DNA of 64,000 nucleotides from Malaciobacter pacificus (GTDB lineage Bacteria > Campylobacterota > Campylobacteria > Campylobacterales > Arcobacteraceae). The position numbers and the translations under genes were made by a program. Below, one piece after another: positions 1 through 8,871 of this stretch (its first letter is position 1; each line of letters opens with the position of its first letter). The notes beneath the pieces are model-generated. The model had not been told where the DNA came from, searched no databases, and saw nothing but the letters and a program-made list of their open reading frames with translations. The DNA is taken from the NCBI RefSeq assembly GCF_004214795.1, contig NZ_CP035928.1:496001-560000 (forward strand), given 5' to 3'.

Positions 1-1
1 A

Positions 2-37
2 TTTTTAGAAATTAGAGAAAAATTTAAGGATAATTAA
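2..37 (+). CDS. Possible 3' end of an upstream gene (partial)
   Basis: An open frame enters from the left edge and ends at TAA 35-37. It encodes eleven residues (FLEIREKFKDN) of the mixed polar composition expected of a protein C-terminus. It stops 20 bases before the next gene on the same strand. The fragment is too short to name, and it could be chance. Confidence 0.3.
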   Translation, partial: FLEIREKFKDN

Positions 38-57
38 CTTTTAGTTAAAATATACAC

Positions 58-1332
58 ATGGAACAACTAAATAAAAAACTATTAAAAAATATTAAAATTC
101 TTTATGTTGAAGATGAAAAAAATATAAGTGAACAAGTGAAATACTTCTTTGATAGATATGTTAAAGAATTTCATATAGCAAATAATGGTGAAGAGGGACT
201 AGAGCTTTTTGATAAAGTAAACCCTGATGTAGTAATTACTGATATTCAAATGCCAAAAATGAATGGTTTGGACATGATAAAACAATTAAGAAGAAAAGAT
301 TTGCCAGTAATTATTACCACTGCATATTCAGATGCTGAGTATTTCTTAAAAGCAATTGAGCTAAAGGTTGATAAGTTTGTTATTAAACCTATAAATTTAA
401 TAGAATTAGTAAATGATGTTCAAAGTGTTGTTTTAGAAAATCATTTAAAAAATGAGATTTTTGAAAAAGATACATTACTTGAAATAGTTGATAAAAATGT
501 TTTAATTTCAATTACAGATACAAATGGAGTTATTTTAGATGTAAGTGAAGCTTTTTGTAATCTTACTGGTTATTCAAAATCTGAATTAATAGGGAAAACT
601 CATAATATTCTTAGACATGACACAACAGGTGATGAGTTATATCAGGAATTGTGGAATGAAATTACTTTGGGAAAATCTTTTAATGGTGAAGTGAAGAATA
701 AAAATAAAAATGGTGATACATATTGGACCAAACTTACTATTACTCCTGTTAAAATAGAAGGGAAAATTCAAAAATATATTGCAATTAGACATGATATAAC
801 AAATAAAAAAATATTAGAAACATTAGCAATTAAAGATGATCTAACAAAAATTTATAATAGAAGATACTTTAATAAAATTATTAATAAAGAGATTAGAAGA
901 GTTAAAAGAGAAGATAATACTTTAAGTTTATTATGTATTGATATAGATCATTTTAAAAAATATAATGACACTTTTGGACACCAACAAGGTGATGAAATTT
1001 TAATATCAATAGCAAATAGTCTAAAATCATCGCTATTAAGACGTTCTACTGATTATCTATTTAGAATTGGTGGCGAAGAGTTTAGTATGATTTTTTCAGG
1101 ATTAAGTATCGAAGAGTCTTTAGATTTTGCTAATAATATAGTAAAAAATATAGAAAGCTTAGAACTAAAACATAAAGATAACTCCAACGTAACTATATCA
1201 GCAGGTTTAGTTGTTCAAAGTTCTCAATATCTAGAAGATGAAAGAATTCTTTATAAATATGCGGATGATGCACTTTATGAAGCAAAAGAAAAAGGTAGAA
1301 ATCAAGTAATTTTATCTGAACATTCAAAATAA
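58..1332 (+). CDS. Response regulator with PAS and GGDEF domains (diguanylate cyclase)
   Basis: Predicted cytoplasmic enzyme making cyclic di-GMP under control of a receiver domain. Residues about 12-125 form a REC domain with acidic pocket E18/D19, phospho-acceptor D62 and conserved K110. A PAS domain follows at about 145-250, then a GGDEF domain at about 262-420. The active-site motif is intact (GGEEF, 338-342). An RxxD product-inhibition site (RSTD, 329-332) lies five residues before it, so feedback by c-di-GMP is expected. There are no membrane segments. No clear Shine-Dalgarno precedes ATG 58, so translation may depend on the upstream gene. The cognate kinase is not in view; it may be the gene cut by the window edge. 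Confidence 0.9.
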   Translation: MEQLNKKLLKNIKILYVEDEKNISEQVKYFFDRYVKEFHIANNGEEGLELFDKVNPDVVITDIQMPKMNGLDMIKQLRRKDLPVIITTAYSDAEYFLKAIELKVDKFVIKPINLIELVNDVQSVVLENHLKNEIFEKDTLLEIVDKNVLISITDTNGVILDVSEAFCNLTGYSKSELIGKTHNILRHDTTGDELYQELWNEITLGKSFNGEVKNKNKNGDTYWTKLTITPVKIEGKIQKYIAIRHDITNKKILETLAIKDDLTKIYNRRYFNKIINKEIRRVKREDNTLSLLCIDIDHFKKYNDTFGHQQGDEILISIANSLKSSLLRRSTDYLFRIGGEEFSMIFSGLSIEESLDFANNIVKNIESLELKHKDNSNVTISAGLVVQSSQYLEDERILYKYADDALYEAKEKGRNQVILSEHSK

Positions 1333-1335
1333 GTC

Positions 1336-1364
1336 TTGACAAAAAAAATTTTATTAATTATACT
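1336..1364 (+). promoter_or_regulatory. Sigma-70 type promoter for the leuA leader transcript
   Basis: TTGACA (1336-1341) and TATACT (1359-1364) are separated by exactly 17 bp. This is unusually close to consensus for this group, where -35 boxes are often weak. Transcription would begin near 1371, just before a GGGAG ribosome site and the short leader ORF. Confidence 0.75.
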
Positions 1365-1395
1365 TGTATAACTTAAAAATAATAGGGAGAGTAAA

Positions 1396-1473
1396 ATGAA
1401 AATATTTAATTTTTATAATAACCATTTCATCAAAAGTGTTAATACTCTTCTATTGCTTAATTTTTCTCTCTAA
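1396..1473 (+). CDS. leuL: Candidate leucine leader peptide upstream of leuA
   Basis: A 25-codon ORF starts at ATG 1396, six bases after a GGGAG ribosome site, and ends at TAA 1471. Residues 18-21 are four leucines in a row, and the last residue is also leucine. The five leucine codons are CTT, CTA, TTG, CTT and CTC; none is TTA, the codon that dominates surrounding genes. A short, well-initiated ORF with a run of the end-product amino acid just before the committed-step gene is the hallmark of ribosome-mediated attenuation, as in enteric leu operons. What I see is promoter, ribosome site, ORF and leucine run. The regulatory role is inferred. It does not look like a gene for a folded protein. 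Confidence 0.75.
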   Translation: MKIFNFYNNHFIKSVNTLLLLNFSL

Positions 1474-1487
1474 TTACAATCGTAATT
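1472..1487 (+). terminator. Weak hairpin after the leader ORF, possible attenuator
   Basis: AATTAC (1472-1477) pairs with GTAATT (1482-1487) around a four-base loop and is followed by TTC. The stem is short and overlaps the leader stop codon, so a ribosome finishing the leader would cover it. It may be part of an attenuator, but the competing structure is not obvious by eye. Confidence 0.3.
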
Positions 1488-1539
1488 TTCTCAAAATAAT
1501 TTTAAACAAATTGTTGTATTTTTTTAATAAAAAATAGAA

Positions 1540-1545
1540 TATAAT
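1540..1545 (+). promoter_or_regulatory. Second -10 box close to leuA
   Basis: TATAAT at 1540-1545 lies 28 bases before the leuA start and follows a T-rich tract, the usual promoter style in this phylum. If active, it would give a leaderless-control transcript that bypasses the leader ORF. This leaves open how much leuA expression passes through the leader. Confidence 0.4.
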
Positions 1546-1573
1546 ATATACGTATAAATAAAAGGTAATAATA

Positions 1574-3127
1574 ATGGATAAGAATAAAATCATAGTTTTT
1601 GATACTACATTAAGAGATGGTGAACAATCTCCTGGTTGTTCAATGAATACTGAAGAAAAAATCAAAGTTGCATTACAGTTAGAAAAATTAGGTGTCGATG
1701 TTATTGAAGCAGGATTTGCAGCAGCAAGTCCAGGAGATTTTGATGCAGTTTCTAGAATAGCAGAGCAAGTGAAGAACTCTAGTATTTGTTCTTTAAGTAG
1801 AGCTGTTGAAAATGATATTAAGCAATCTGGATTAGCTGTTTCAAAAGCACCATTACATAGAATTCATACATTTATTGCAACTTCACCAATTCATATGAAA
1901 TATAAATTAAAAATGGAACCAGATGAAGTTATTAGAAGGGCAATTCATGCTGTACAATATGCAAAAACATTTGTTGATGATGTTGAGTTTTCTTTTGAAG
2001 ATGCAGGAAGATCTGAAATTTCATTTATGAAAGAAATGATGGATGCAGTTATTGATGCAGGTGCTTCAACTATTAATTTACCAGATACTGTTGGATACAG
2101 ATTACCACATGAATTAGGTGCAATGGTTAGAGAATTAACTGATTATGCTAATGATAGAGCGATTATTTCAGTTCATAACCACAATGACTTAGGATTAGCA
2201 ACAGCTAATACTTTAGCAGCAGTTGCTAATGGTGCTAGACAAATTGAGGTTACAATTAATGGTTTAGGTGAAAGAGCTGGAAACTCTGCTTTAGAAGAAG
2301 CAGTAATGGCTATTAAAACTAGAAAAGATGCATTTGGAGAGTTATATACTACAATTAACACTCCTGAGTTATATCCAACTTCAAGATTAGTTGCAACAAT
2401 TACAGGTGTTGAGCCACAACAAAATAAAGCAATTGTTGGTAAAAATGCATTTGCACATGAAAGTGGTATTCATCAAGATGGTGTATTAAAACATCAAGAA
2501 ACATATGAAATTATGAGACCTGAAGATGTAGGTGTATTTAAAGACTCTACATTAATCTTAGGAAAACATAGTGGAAGAGCAGCATTTAAAGATAAAATTG
2601 CTCATTTAGGATTTGATAAAGTTAGTGATGCTGAATTAAACTCTGCATTTGAAAGATTTAAAATCTTAGCTGATAAGAAAAAAGAGATTACTGATGATGA
2701 TGTAAGAATGTTAATTACAGATGAAGCTTTAAACTCTGGAAAAACTTATGAGCTAGTTGGATTACAGATTTCTGATTGTTCAAATGGTATGCCAATGGCG
2801 GCAGTTTCTATTAAAAAAGATAATGAAGTTATTCAAGATGCGGCAATTGGTGATGGTACAATGGATGCCATCTTTAAAACTATAGATAGATTAACAGGAA
2901 TTAGCGGTGAACTAAATGACTATAAAGTAATTTCTGTAACTGAAGGAAAAGATGCATTAGCTAAAGTTACTACAAGAGTAACATTTGATGAAAATGCTCC
3001 ATCATTTGTAGGTCATGGATTAAGTATTGATACTATGTTAGCAACTGCGAAAGCTTACTTAGGATCTGTTAATTCATACCTTTCTCAAAAAGAGAGACTT
3101 TCTAAAAAAACAGAACACCAAGTATAA
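1574..3127 (+). CDS. leuA: 2-isopropylmalate synthase
   Basis: Condenses acetyl-CoA with 2-oxoisovalerate, the first committed step of leucine synthesis, in the cytosol. The 517-residue length matches the long LeuA form. The N-terminal TIM barrel carries [11 protein letters not shown] near residue 11 and the metal-binding HNHNDLGLA near 202. The C-terminal part, about 390-500, is the regulatory domain that binds leucine (with GDGTMDAIF). Feedback inhibition by leucine is therefore expected, in addition to the possible leader control. ATG 1574 is preceded by AAAGG at 1561-1565. No other leu gene follows, so leuBCD must lie elsewhere. Confidence 0.97.
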   Translation: MDKNKIIVFDTTLRDGEQSPGCSMNTEEKIKVALQLEKLGVDVIEAGFAAASPGDFDAVSRIAEQVKNSSICSLSRAVENDIKQSGLAVSKAPLHRIHTFIATSPIHMKYKLKMEPDEVIRRAIHAVQYAKTFVDDVEFSFEDAGRSEISFMKEMMDAVIDAGASTINLPDTVGYRLPHELGAMVRELTDYANDRAIISVHNHNDLGLATANTLAAVANGARQIEVTINGLGERAGNSALEEAVMAIKTRKDAFGELYTTINTPELYPTSRLVATITGVEPQQNKAIVGKNAFAHESGIHQDGVLKHQETYEIMRPEDVGVFKDSTLILGKHSGRAAFKDKIAHLGFDKVSDAELNSAFERFKILADKKKEITDDDVRMLITDEALNSGKTYELVGLQISDCSNGMPMAAVSIKKDNEVIQDAAIGDGTMDAIFKTIDRLTGISGELNDYKVISVTEGKDALAKVTTRVTFDENAPSFVGHGLSIDTMLATAKAYLGSVNSYLSQKERLSKKTEHQV

Positions 3128-3132
3128 TACTT

Positions 3133-3154
3133 AAATAGCTCCTTTGAGCTATTT
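3133..3154 (+). terminator. Hairpin terminator after leuA
   Basis: AAATAGCTC (3133-3141) pairs with GAGCTATTT (3146-3154) around CTTT. The nine-pair stem starts six bases after the leuA stop. There is no long U tail, so termination may be partial. Confidence 0.5.
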
Positions 3155-3191
3155 AATAGCTGCAATTTAAACTACACAAGGAGACTTCAAT

Positions 3192-5174
3192 TTGCTACAA
3201 TTCTATTTCTTTTTAAAATTATTAAAAGAATCATTTAGGGATTTAATCCCAATTATAATCGTTATTTTATTTTTCCAACTTGCAATTATTCAAGCTGTCC
3301 CAGATGGATGGGTTAGTACTGCAATTGGATTAGGTATTGTTGGTGTTGGTTTAGCTATATTTTTACAAGGTTTAGAAATAGGAGTTTTCCCTGTAGGAGA
3401 GGGATTAGCTCGTGATTTTGCTAAATCAGGCTGGACTGCATGGATATTAATTTTTGGATTTTTAATAGGTTTTGGTACTACAATTGCAGAACCAGCACTT
3501 GCTGTTATTGCAGATAAAGCAGCATCCATTTCAAGTGGTCGTATTGATGCTACATGGTTAAGAATAGTTGTTGCTTTATCAGTTGGTTTTGCTATTTTAT
3601 TAGGTGTTTTTAGAATTATTAAGGGTCATCCTATACACTATTATATTATTGCAGGATATATTTTAGTTGTAGGAGTTACTTTTTTTGCACCTCAAGAAAT
3701 TATAGGTCTTGCATATGATTTAGGGGGAGTTACAACTTCAACTGTAACAGTTCCTTTAGTTGCAGCTCTTGGTATAGGTTTAGCTTCTTCAATAAAAGGA
3801 AGAAATCCTGTTATTGATGGCTTTGGACTTATCGCTTTTGCTTCTCTAACTCCTATGATTTTTGTACAAATTTATGGAATAGCAGTTTATAATTTGGTTG
3901 ATGCAAAAGATGTTGCTGAAGTAGTAGTTCAAGCAACTGTTTCAACTACAGCAGCGATAACTCCACAATCACTTTTAATGGGTATTTATAATGTTGCAAA
4001 AGATGTACTGCCTATTATTTTAATTATTTTATTCTTTCAATATGTTGTTGTTAAAAAGCCAATAGAAAATATTAAAACAGTATTTTTTGGATTTTTTTTA
4101 GTAATTTTAGGACTTGATGCATTTATTCTTGGTTTAGAAATGGGTCTTTTCTCACTTGGTGAGACAATGGCTTACCAACTTACAAAATCATCTTCTGTTA
4201 TGATGATTTATGCATTCGCTTTTGCAATTGGTTTTTCTACTACTATGGCAGAGCCAGCACTTATGGCAATTGCTAAAAAAGCTAAAGAGATTAGTGATGG
4301 TAAGATAAATGATTTTGCTTTAAGACTTTTTGTAGCTGCTGGTGTTGCAATTGGTATTGCTTTAGGTGCATTTAGAATTGTTGATGGTGGGCATATTCAC
4401 TACTATATTATTGTTGGATATATTGTTGTTATAGTATTAACTTTTATTGCTCCAAAATATATTATTCCAATTGCATATGATAGTGGTGGAGTTACAACTT
4501 CAACTGTAACAGTTCCTTTAGTTGCAGCCCTTGGTATTGGACTTGCTACAAATATTGAAGGAAGAAGTCCTTTAATTGATGGATTTGGTCTTATTGCCTT
4601 TGCTTCACTTTTCCCTATGATTACAGTTATGTTATATGGAATAATAACAGAAAAACTTGGCGTTAAATCTGATACTCAAATTGAAAAAGAAGAGTTATTA
4701 CATGATACATTAAGTGATGCAGAAAACATGGATTTATCAACTGTTAATATTGATGGATCTAAAGTTAGACACTCTTTATCTTTACAGTTTAGTGCTGTTG
4801 TAATAATAGTTCCTGAAGATAAAAGAGATGAAGCTATCCAAGCGGCACATAGTGCAGGTGCTAGTGGAGTTACTGTTTTAAATGCACATGGTATTGGACT
4901 TGAAGGTATTGCAAATTTCTATAGAACATCATTTGAAGCAACAGATGTAATGCTTTTATTTTTATTGCCACAACATATGGTAAATGATGTAATAAAATCA
5001 ATTATCCATTCACTTCATATTACAACAACAGGAAAAGGTATTGCATTTGCCTTTCCTCTGTCTCATATGAAAGGAATATCTTTAACAAAAGAGGATATAT
5101 TCAAAGATAAAGCATATGAAGTAGATATAAATAAAAAATCGGAAAATAATCTTGCACAAAATTCAAAATCTTAA
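3192..5174 (+). CDS. Double DUF1538 membrane protein fused to a PII-like domain
   Basis: Integral membrane protein of 660 residues, probably a transporter of unknown substrate. Two homologous DUF1538 halves (about 5-245 and 270-500) each contain the same signature, [17 protein letters not shown], near residues 178 and 432. Each also has a (T)T(I/M)AEPAL motif in a hydrophobic helix. Residues about 530-640 are soluble and resemble PII signalling proteins ([20 protein letters not shown], then a GATGVT-like [11 protein letters not shown]). The start is TTG 3192, chosen because AAGGAG lies eight bases upstream; no ATG fits as well. It leads a + strand run through 9891. The PII fusion suggests transport gated by an effector nucleotide or metabolite, which is inference. 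Confidence 0.85.
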   Translation: MLQFYFFLKLLKESFRDLIPIIIVILFFQLAIIQAVPDGWVSTAIGLGIVGVGLAIFLQGLEIGVFPVGEGLARDFAKSGWTAWILIFGFLIGFGTTIAEPALAVIADKAASISSGRIDATWLRIVVALSVGFAILLGVFRIIKGHPIHYYIIAGYILVVGVTFFAPQEIIGLAYDLGGVTTSTVTVPLVAALGIGLASSIKGRNPVIDGFGLIAFASLTPMIFVQIYGIAVYNLVDAKDVAEVVVQATVSTTAAITPQSLLMGIYNVAKDVLPIILIILFFQYVVVKKPIENIKTVFFGFFLVILGLDAFILGLEMGLFSLGETMAYQLTKSSSVMMIYAFAFAIGFSTTMAEPALMAIAKKAKEISDGKINDFALRLFVAAGVAIGIALGAFRIVDGGHIHYYIIVGYIVVIVLTFIAPKYIIPIAYDSGGVTTSTVTVPLVAALGIGLATNIEGRSPLIDGFGLIAFASLFPMITVMLYGIITEKLGVKSDTQIEKEELLHDTLSDAENMDLSTVNIDGSKVRHSLSLQFSAVVIIVPEDKRDEAIQAAHSAGASGVTVLNAHGIGLEGIANFYRTSFEATDVMLLFLLPQHMVNDVIKSIIHSLHITTTGKGIAFAFPLSHMKGISLTKEDIFKDKAYEVDINKKSENNLAQNSKS

Positions 5175-5481
5175 TGAAATAAATAAAATTATTAATACAG
5201 GCGAGCCTGTATTAATATATTTTAGTGGTGAAAACTGTTCTGTTTGTAAGGTTTTAAAACCTAAAATTGAGCAAGAAGTATCTGCTAATTTTCCTAAATT
5301 TAGAATATATGAAGTTCAAACGGACATACATAAAGAACTTGTCAGCCAATTTACTGTATTTTCTATTCCTACAACAATTATTTATTTTGATAAGAAAGAG
5401 TTTAAAAGATATGGAAGAAACATGAGTATTCATATTTTTTTAGAAGATATAAGAAGACCATATAATTTGATGTGTGAGTAG
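5152..5481 (+). CDS. Thioredoxin-family protein
   Basis: Small cytoplasmic thioredoxin-fold protein (109 residues). The redox motif is CSVC at about residues 27-30 in the context [14 protein letters not shown] cis-proline follows in [10 protein letters not shown]. There is no signal peptide, so reduction of a cytosolic partner is more likely than periplasmic haem chemistry. The start is TTG 5152, overlapping the preceding gene by 23 nt, with GGA about ten bases upstream; a later start would cut into the first helix. The tight overlap makes co-translation with the DUF1538-PII gene likely. It is not a canonical WCGPC thioredoxin, and the substrate is unknown. Confidence 0.8.
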   Translation: MHKIQNLNEINKIINTGEPVLIYFSGENCSVCKVLKPKIEQEVSANFPKFRIYEVQTDIHKELVSQFTVFSIPTTIIYFDKKEFKRYGRNMSIHIFLEDIRRPYNLMCE

Positions 5482-5482
5482 T

Positions 5483-5908
5483 ATGAAAAGAACGTTATTA
5501 ATATTTTTAATTGTATTTATTGTTATGCAATTTATTCAAACAGATAAAACTTTACCAAGTGTTGATAAAAATTTAGAGATAAAAGCTAATGAAGAAATCA
5601 TGACTATCTTTAAAAATGCATGTTACGATTGTCATTCAAATGAAGTAAAATGGCCTTGGTACTCTAATATTGCACCATTTTCATGGGTAATATCTAATCA
5701 TGTTAATGAGGGGAGAAAAGCACTTAATTTCTCAACATGGGAAAATTATAGTGAAGAAGAAAAACAAAAAGAGTTAAAAGCAATTTATAGAACAGTTTAT
5801 GGTTCTATGCCACTTATAAGTTATATTTGGCTTCATAAAGAGGGTGATTTAACAAAAGAGCAAAGGCAATTAGTTAGAGATTGGACGGGAGTTAGAAAGA
5901 AAAAGTGA
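5483..5908 (+). CDS. Membrane-anchored haem-binding domain protein
   Basis: About 141 residues beginning with a hydrophobic helix (TLLIFLIVFIVMQF) that serves as signal or anchor, so the rest lies in the periplasm. A single CYDCH motif (CxxCH) with a following SN matches the Haem_bd family (PF14376), and tryptophan-rich segments (VKWPWYSNIAP, SWVISNHV) fit it too. I prefer ATG 5483, directly after the thioredoxin stop; GTG 5474 in the same frame is possible. The end overlaps the mutS start by four bases (GTGA). It may be an electron carrier or haem sensor. Its pairing with a thioredoxin gene is suggestive only. Confidence 0.75.
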   Translation: MKRTLLIFLIVFIVMQFIQTDKTLPSVDKNLEIKANEEIMTIFKNACYDCHSNEVKWPWYSNIAPFSWVISNHVNEGRKALNFSTWENYSEEEKQKELKAIYRTVYGSMPLISYIWLHKEGDLTKEQRQLVRDWTGVRKKK

Positions 5909-8865
5909 GAGAAGAAGTAGCAGAGCTTTTAGCTGATAAAAAAAACTTACTTACAATTACATACTTTGAGCTTCAAAAATTGTTTGAAAAAAAATATGGT
6001 CCTAATACTGTAGTTTTGATGGAGATAGGAACATTTTTTGAAGTTTATGAAGTAAACAATGAAGAAGAACAAATAGGTAAAGCAAAAGAGATTGCAGAAC
6101 TTTTAAATATTCAACTAACTAGAAAAAATAAAACTATTTTGGAAAACTCAAAAGAGAATCCAATTATGGCTGGAGTTCCTGCAATCTCTTTTGAAAAGCA
6201 CCTTGCTAGAATTATTGGTGAGCAAAAATATACAATCGCAATTATTAGACAAAAAGGTGTTCCACCTAATGTTACTAGATATTTAGATACTGTAGTAAGT
6301 CCTGGTACTAACTTTGACTTTGTAGTTGACCAAGATGAGAATAATATTACTTCTCTTTTAGTTGATCAAGTAAAAGGAATATATTTAGTTGGTTATAGTG
6401 CTATTGATGTAACAACTGGTAAATGTTACTATAATGAAGTACATGGAACAAGTGAAGATAAGTTCTTTGCTCTTGATGAAGTATTTAATTATATGAATAT
6501 GCATAAAACAAATGAGGTTGTAATTACATTTGCAGATAATAATATTAATCAAAAAGAGGTGATTGATTATCTAGAACTAAAGCTAAAAACATTTCATATA
6601 GGTTCTTTTAGACCAAAGATAAATTACCAAAATGAACTATTTAAAAATGTATTTAATATACAATCTTTATTAACTGCAATTGAACATCTTGATATGGAAA
6701 GAGTTCCTTTAAGCACTGAATCACTTGCAGTTTTAATTGACTTTGTAATAGGACATGATTCAAATATCATTCAAAAGTTATCTTTTCCTGCTAAACTTGA
6801 TGTTAGCAGATATATTTATTTAGGGAATAACGCTTTAGAGCAATTAAACATAATAGAGACTACCCATAACCCAAGTTTAATAAAACTTATCAATAACACA
6901 TCTACTGCAATGGGAAAAAGACTTTTAAAAGAAAGACTTACTCATCCTGTAAAAGATAGTAAAGAAATCTTGCGAAGATTTGCTTTATCAAAAGAGTTGT
7001 TTGATTACCATGCTCCAATTGAAAATGAATTAGCAAATATTTATGATATAGAAAGACTAACTAGAAGAATAAAACTAAATAGACTTCATCCTTTTGAGTT
7101 AAACTATTTATATGACTCATTACTTAGTATAAAAGAAGTAGTGTCTTTTATGGAAAACTACAAGTTTTTAACTCCTCCTTGTAGTAGTGCAGAGCTAGAG
7201 CTATTTATTCAATCTATTGATTCAACGTTTGATTTAGCAATCAGTGGAAAGTATATGCTAAAAGATGTTGAAGGAAATATGGTTTGTGAGGGTATTAATA
7301 CTCAAATTGATGAGTTAAATACTCAAAATGAAGAGTTATATTCAAAACTACAACTTCTTCAAAAACATATTTTAGGATTTTTAAAAACTGAAGATTCAAA
7401 CTATGTTGGAATTAATAGATTAGATAAAGAAGGTTTCTTTTTAACACTAACTAAAAATAGATACAATTTAATTAAAGATGAATTACAAAATTCACATATA
7501 ATAATAGATGATGATTTACATCTATTTAAAGACTTTACTGTAAAAGTACAAACGAACAATGTAAAGATTTTTTGTAAAGTAACAGAGAGTGTATCTGATA
7601 AATATGTTCATAACTTAAGAAAAATAGTTGAACTAAATAAACTAGTATTTAAAGAAAAGATTGCAGAGTTTGAAAAGAAGTTTGCAACGCTACTTGAAGA
7701 GTTAGTTCAATTTATTGCTGAAGTTGACTTAACAGTTTCAAATATCAAAACAGCCAAAAAATATAACTATACTTGTCCAAAAATAGTAAAAGCAAAAGAG
7801 GGTGAGAACTTTATAGAGCTTATCGATTTAAGGCATCCAATAATTGAGGCAAATGAAGAGCAGGGGATTTATGTACCAAATGATGTTATTTTAGGTGAAT
7901 TAAGTCTTGCATCAAAAGAGTATCAGAATAATGTGATTATCAAAAACTCAAATCCAGTAAATATGTTTAATAATAAAATGCATGGAATACTTCTTTATGG
8001 GATTAATTCTTCAGGTAAATCATCACTTATGAAAGCAATAGGAATTTCTGTAATACTTGCACAAGCAGGGTTTTATGTACCTGCTAAATCGATGAGGTTT
8101 TCTATATTTGATGCTGTATTTACTAGAATTAGTGGAGCTGATAATATTGCAAAAGGATTATCATCATTTGCAGTTGAAATGTTAGAGCTTAAGAATATTT
8201 TTAATAGAGCTAGTAAAAATTCACTTGTATTAGGTGATGAAATTTCTCATAGTACAGAAACTATGAGTGGTCTAAGTATTGTTGCAAGTGCAATATTAAA
8301 ACTTGCAAAATTAGAATCTATTTTTGTATTTGCGACACATTTACATCAATTACCTGAAATTGAAGAGATTCAAAAGCTTAAAAATATTATCTCTCTTCAT
8401 TTATCAGTTATGTATAAAGATGATGAAGATAAGCTAATATTTGATAGAAAACTAGCTTTTGGAAGTGGCTCTTCTATGTATGGTTTAGAGTATGCAAAAT
8501 CACTTCATATGGATAGAGAATTCTTATCTGTTGCAAATGATATTAGAAAAAAATTAACTGATGATTATAATCCATTAGAAAGATTATCTCAGAGAAAAAC
8601 TTCTAAATACAATAAAGACGTTTTTGCAAGTTCATGTGTAATTTGTGGAAAAGCTTGTGATGATGTTCACCATATTAAAGAGCAAGCAAGAGCAAATAAA
8701 GATGGCTTTATTGGTCATATAAATGCTAATCATAAATATAATCTAATTCCACTTTGTAAAGAGCATCATAAAATGGTTCATGATGGAACTATAAATGTAA
8801 ATGGCTTTGTAGCTACTTCAAGTGGATTAGAACTTCATTATACAATATTAGATGATACTAAGTAG
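5905..8865 (+). CDS. mutS: MutS7-type mismatch repair ATPase with C-terminal HNH nuclease domain
   Basis: A 986-residue MutS homologue. The N-terminal mismatch-recognition domain keeps the Phe-x-Glu motif (FFE, residues 44-46, in GTFFEVYE). The ATPase has a Walker A motif (GINSSGKSS, from about residue 699) and a Walker B (VLGDEIS). After the ATPase, residues about 911-961 form an HNH-type zinc domain: CVIC at 911, DVHHI near 921, YNLIPLC near 945 and EHH near 953. This architecture matches the MutS7 subfamily described from Campylobacterota, giant viruses and octocoral mitochondria, in which recognition and nicking may sit in one protein. The start is GTG 5905, overlapping the previous stop. 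No mutL is present nearby. Confidence 0.9.
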   Translation: MREEVAELLADKKNLLTITYFELQKLFEKKYGPNTVVLMEIGTFFEVYEVNNEEEQIGKAKEIAELLNIQLTRKNKTILENSKENPIMAGVPAISFEKHLARIIGEQKYTIAIIRQKGVPPNVTRYLDTVVSPGTNFDFVVDQDENNITSLLVDQVKGIYLVGYSAIDVTTGKCYYNEVHGTSEDKFFALDEVFNYMNMHKTNEVVITFADNNINQKEVIDYLELKLKTFHIGSFRPKINYQNELFKNVFNIQSLLTAIEHLDMERVPLSTESLAVLIDFVIGHDSNIIQKLSFPAKLDVSRYIYLGNNALEQLNIIETTHNPSLIKLINNTSTAMGKRLLKERLTHPVKDSKEILRRFALSKELFDYHAPIENELANIYDIERLTRRIKLNRLHPFELNYLYDSLLSIKEVVSFMENYKFLTPPCSSAELELFIQSIDSTFDLAISGKYMLKDVEGNMVCEGINTQIDELNTQNEELYSKLQLLQKHILGFLKTEDSNYVGINRLDKEGFFLTLTKNRYNLIKDELQNSHIIIDDDLHLFKDFTVKVQTNNVKIFCKVTESVSDKYVHNLRKIVELNKLVFKEKIAEFEKKFATLLEELVQFIAEVDLTVSNIKTAKKYNYTCPKIVKAKEGENFIELIDLRHPIIEANEEQGIYVPNDVILGELSLASKEYQNNVIIKNSNPVNMFNNKMHGILLYGINSSGKSSLMKAIGISVILAQAGFYVPAKSMRFSIFDAVFTRISGADNIAKGLSSFAVEMLELKNIFNRASKNSLVLGDEISHSTETMSGLSIVASAILKLAKLESIFVFATHLHQLPEIEEIQKLKNIISLHLSVMYKDDEDKLIFDRKLAFGSGSSMYGLEYAKSLHMDREFLSVANDIRKKLTDDYNPLERLSQRKTSKYNKDVFASSCVICGKACDDVHHIKEQARANKDGFIGHINANHKYNLIPLCKEHHKMVHDGTINVNGFVATSSGLELHYTILDDTK

Positions 8866-8871
8866 TTTTTC

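Noticed and set aside
1474-1665. 63-codon - strand frame across the leuA start
   Set aside because: It runs antisense to the leuA start and its upstream region, and is a by-product of AT-rich sequence with no ribosome site.
5152-5908. Thioredoxin plus CxxCH protein as a cytochrome c maturation pair
   Set aside because: The thioredoxin has no signal peptide, so it is cytosolic, whereas haem attachment is periplasmic. No Ccm or Ccs genes are nearby.
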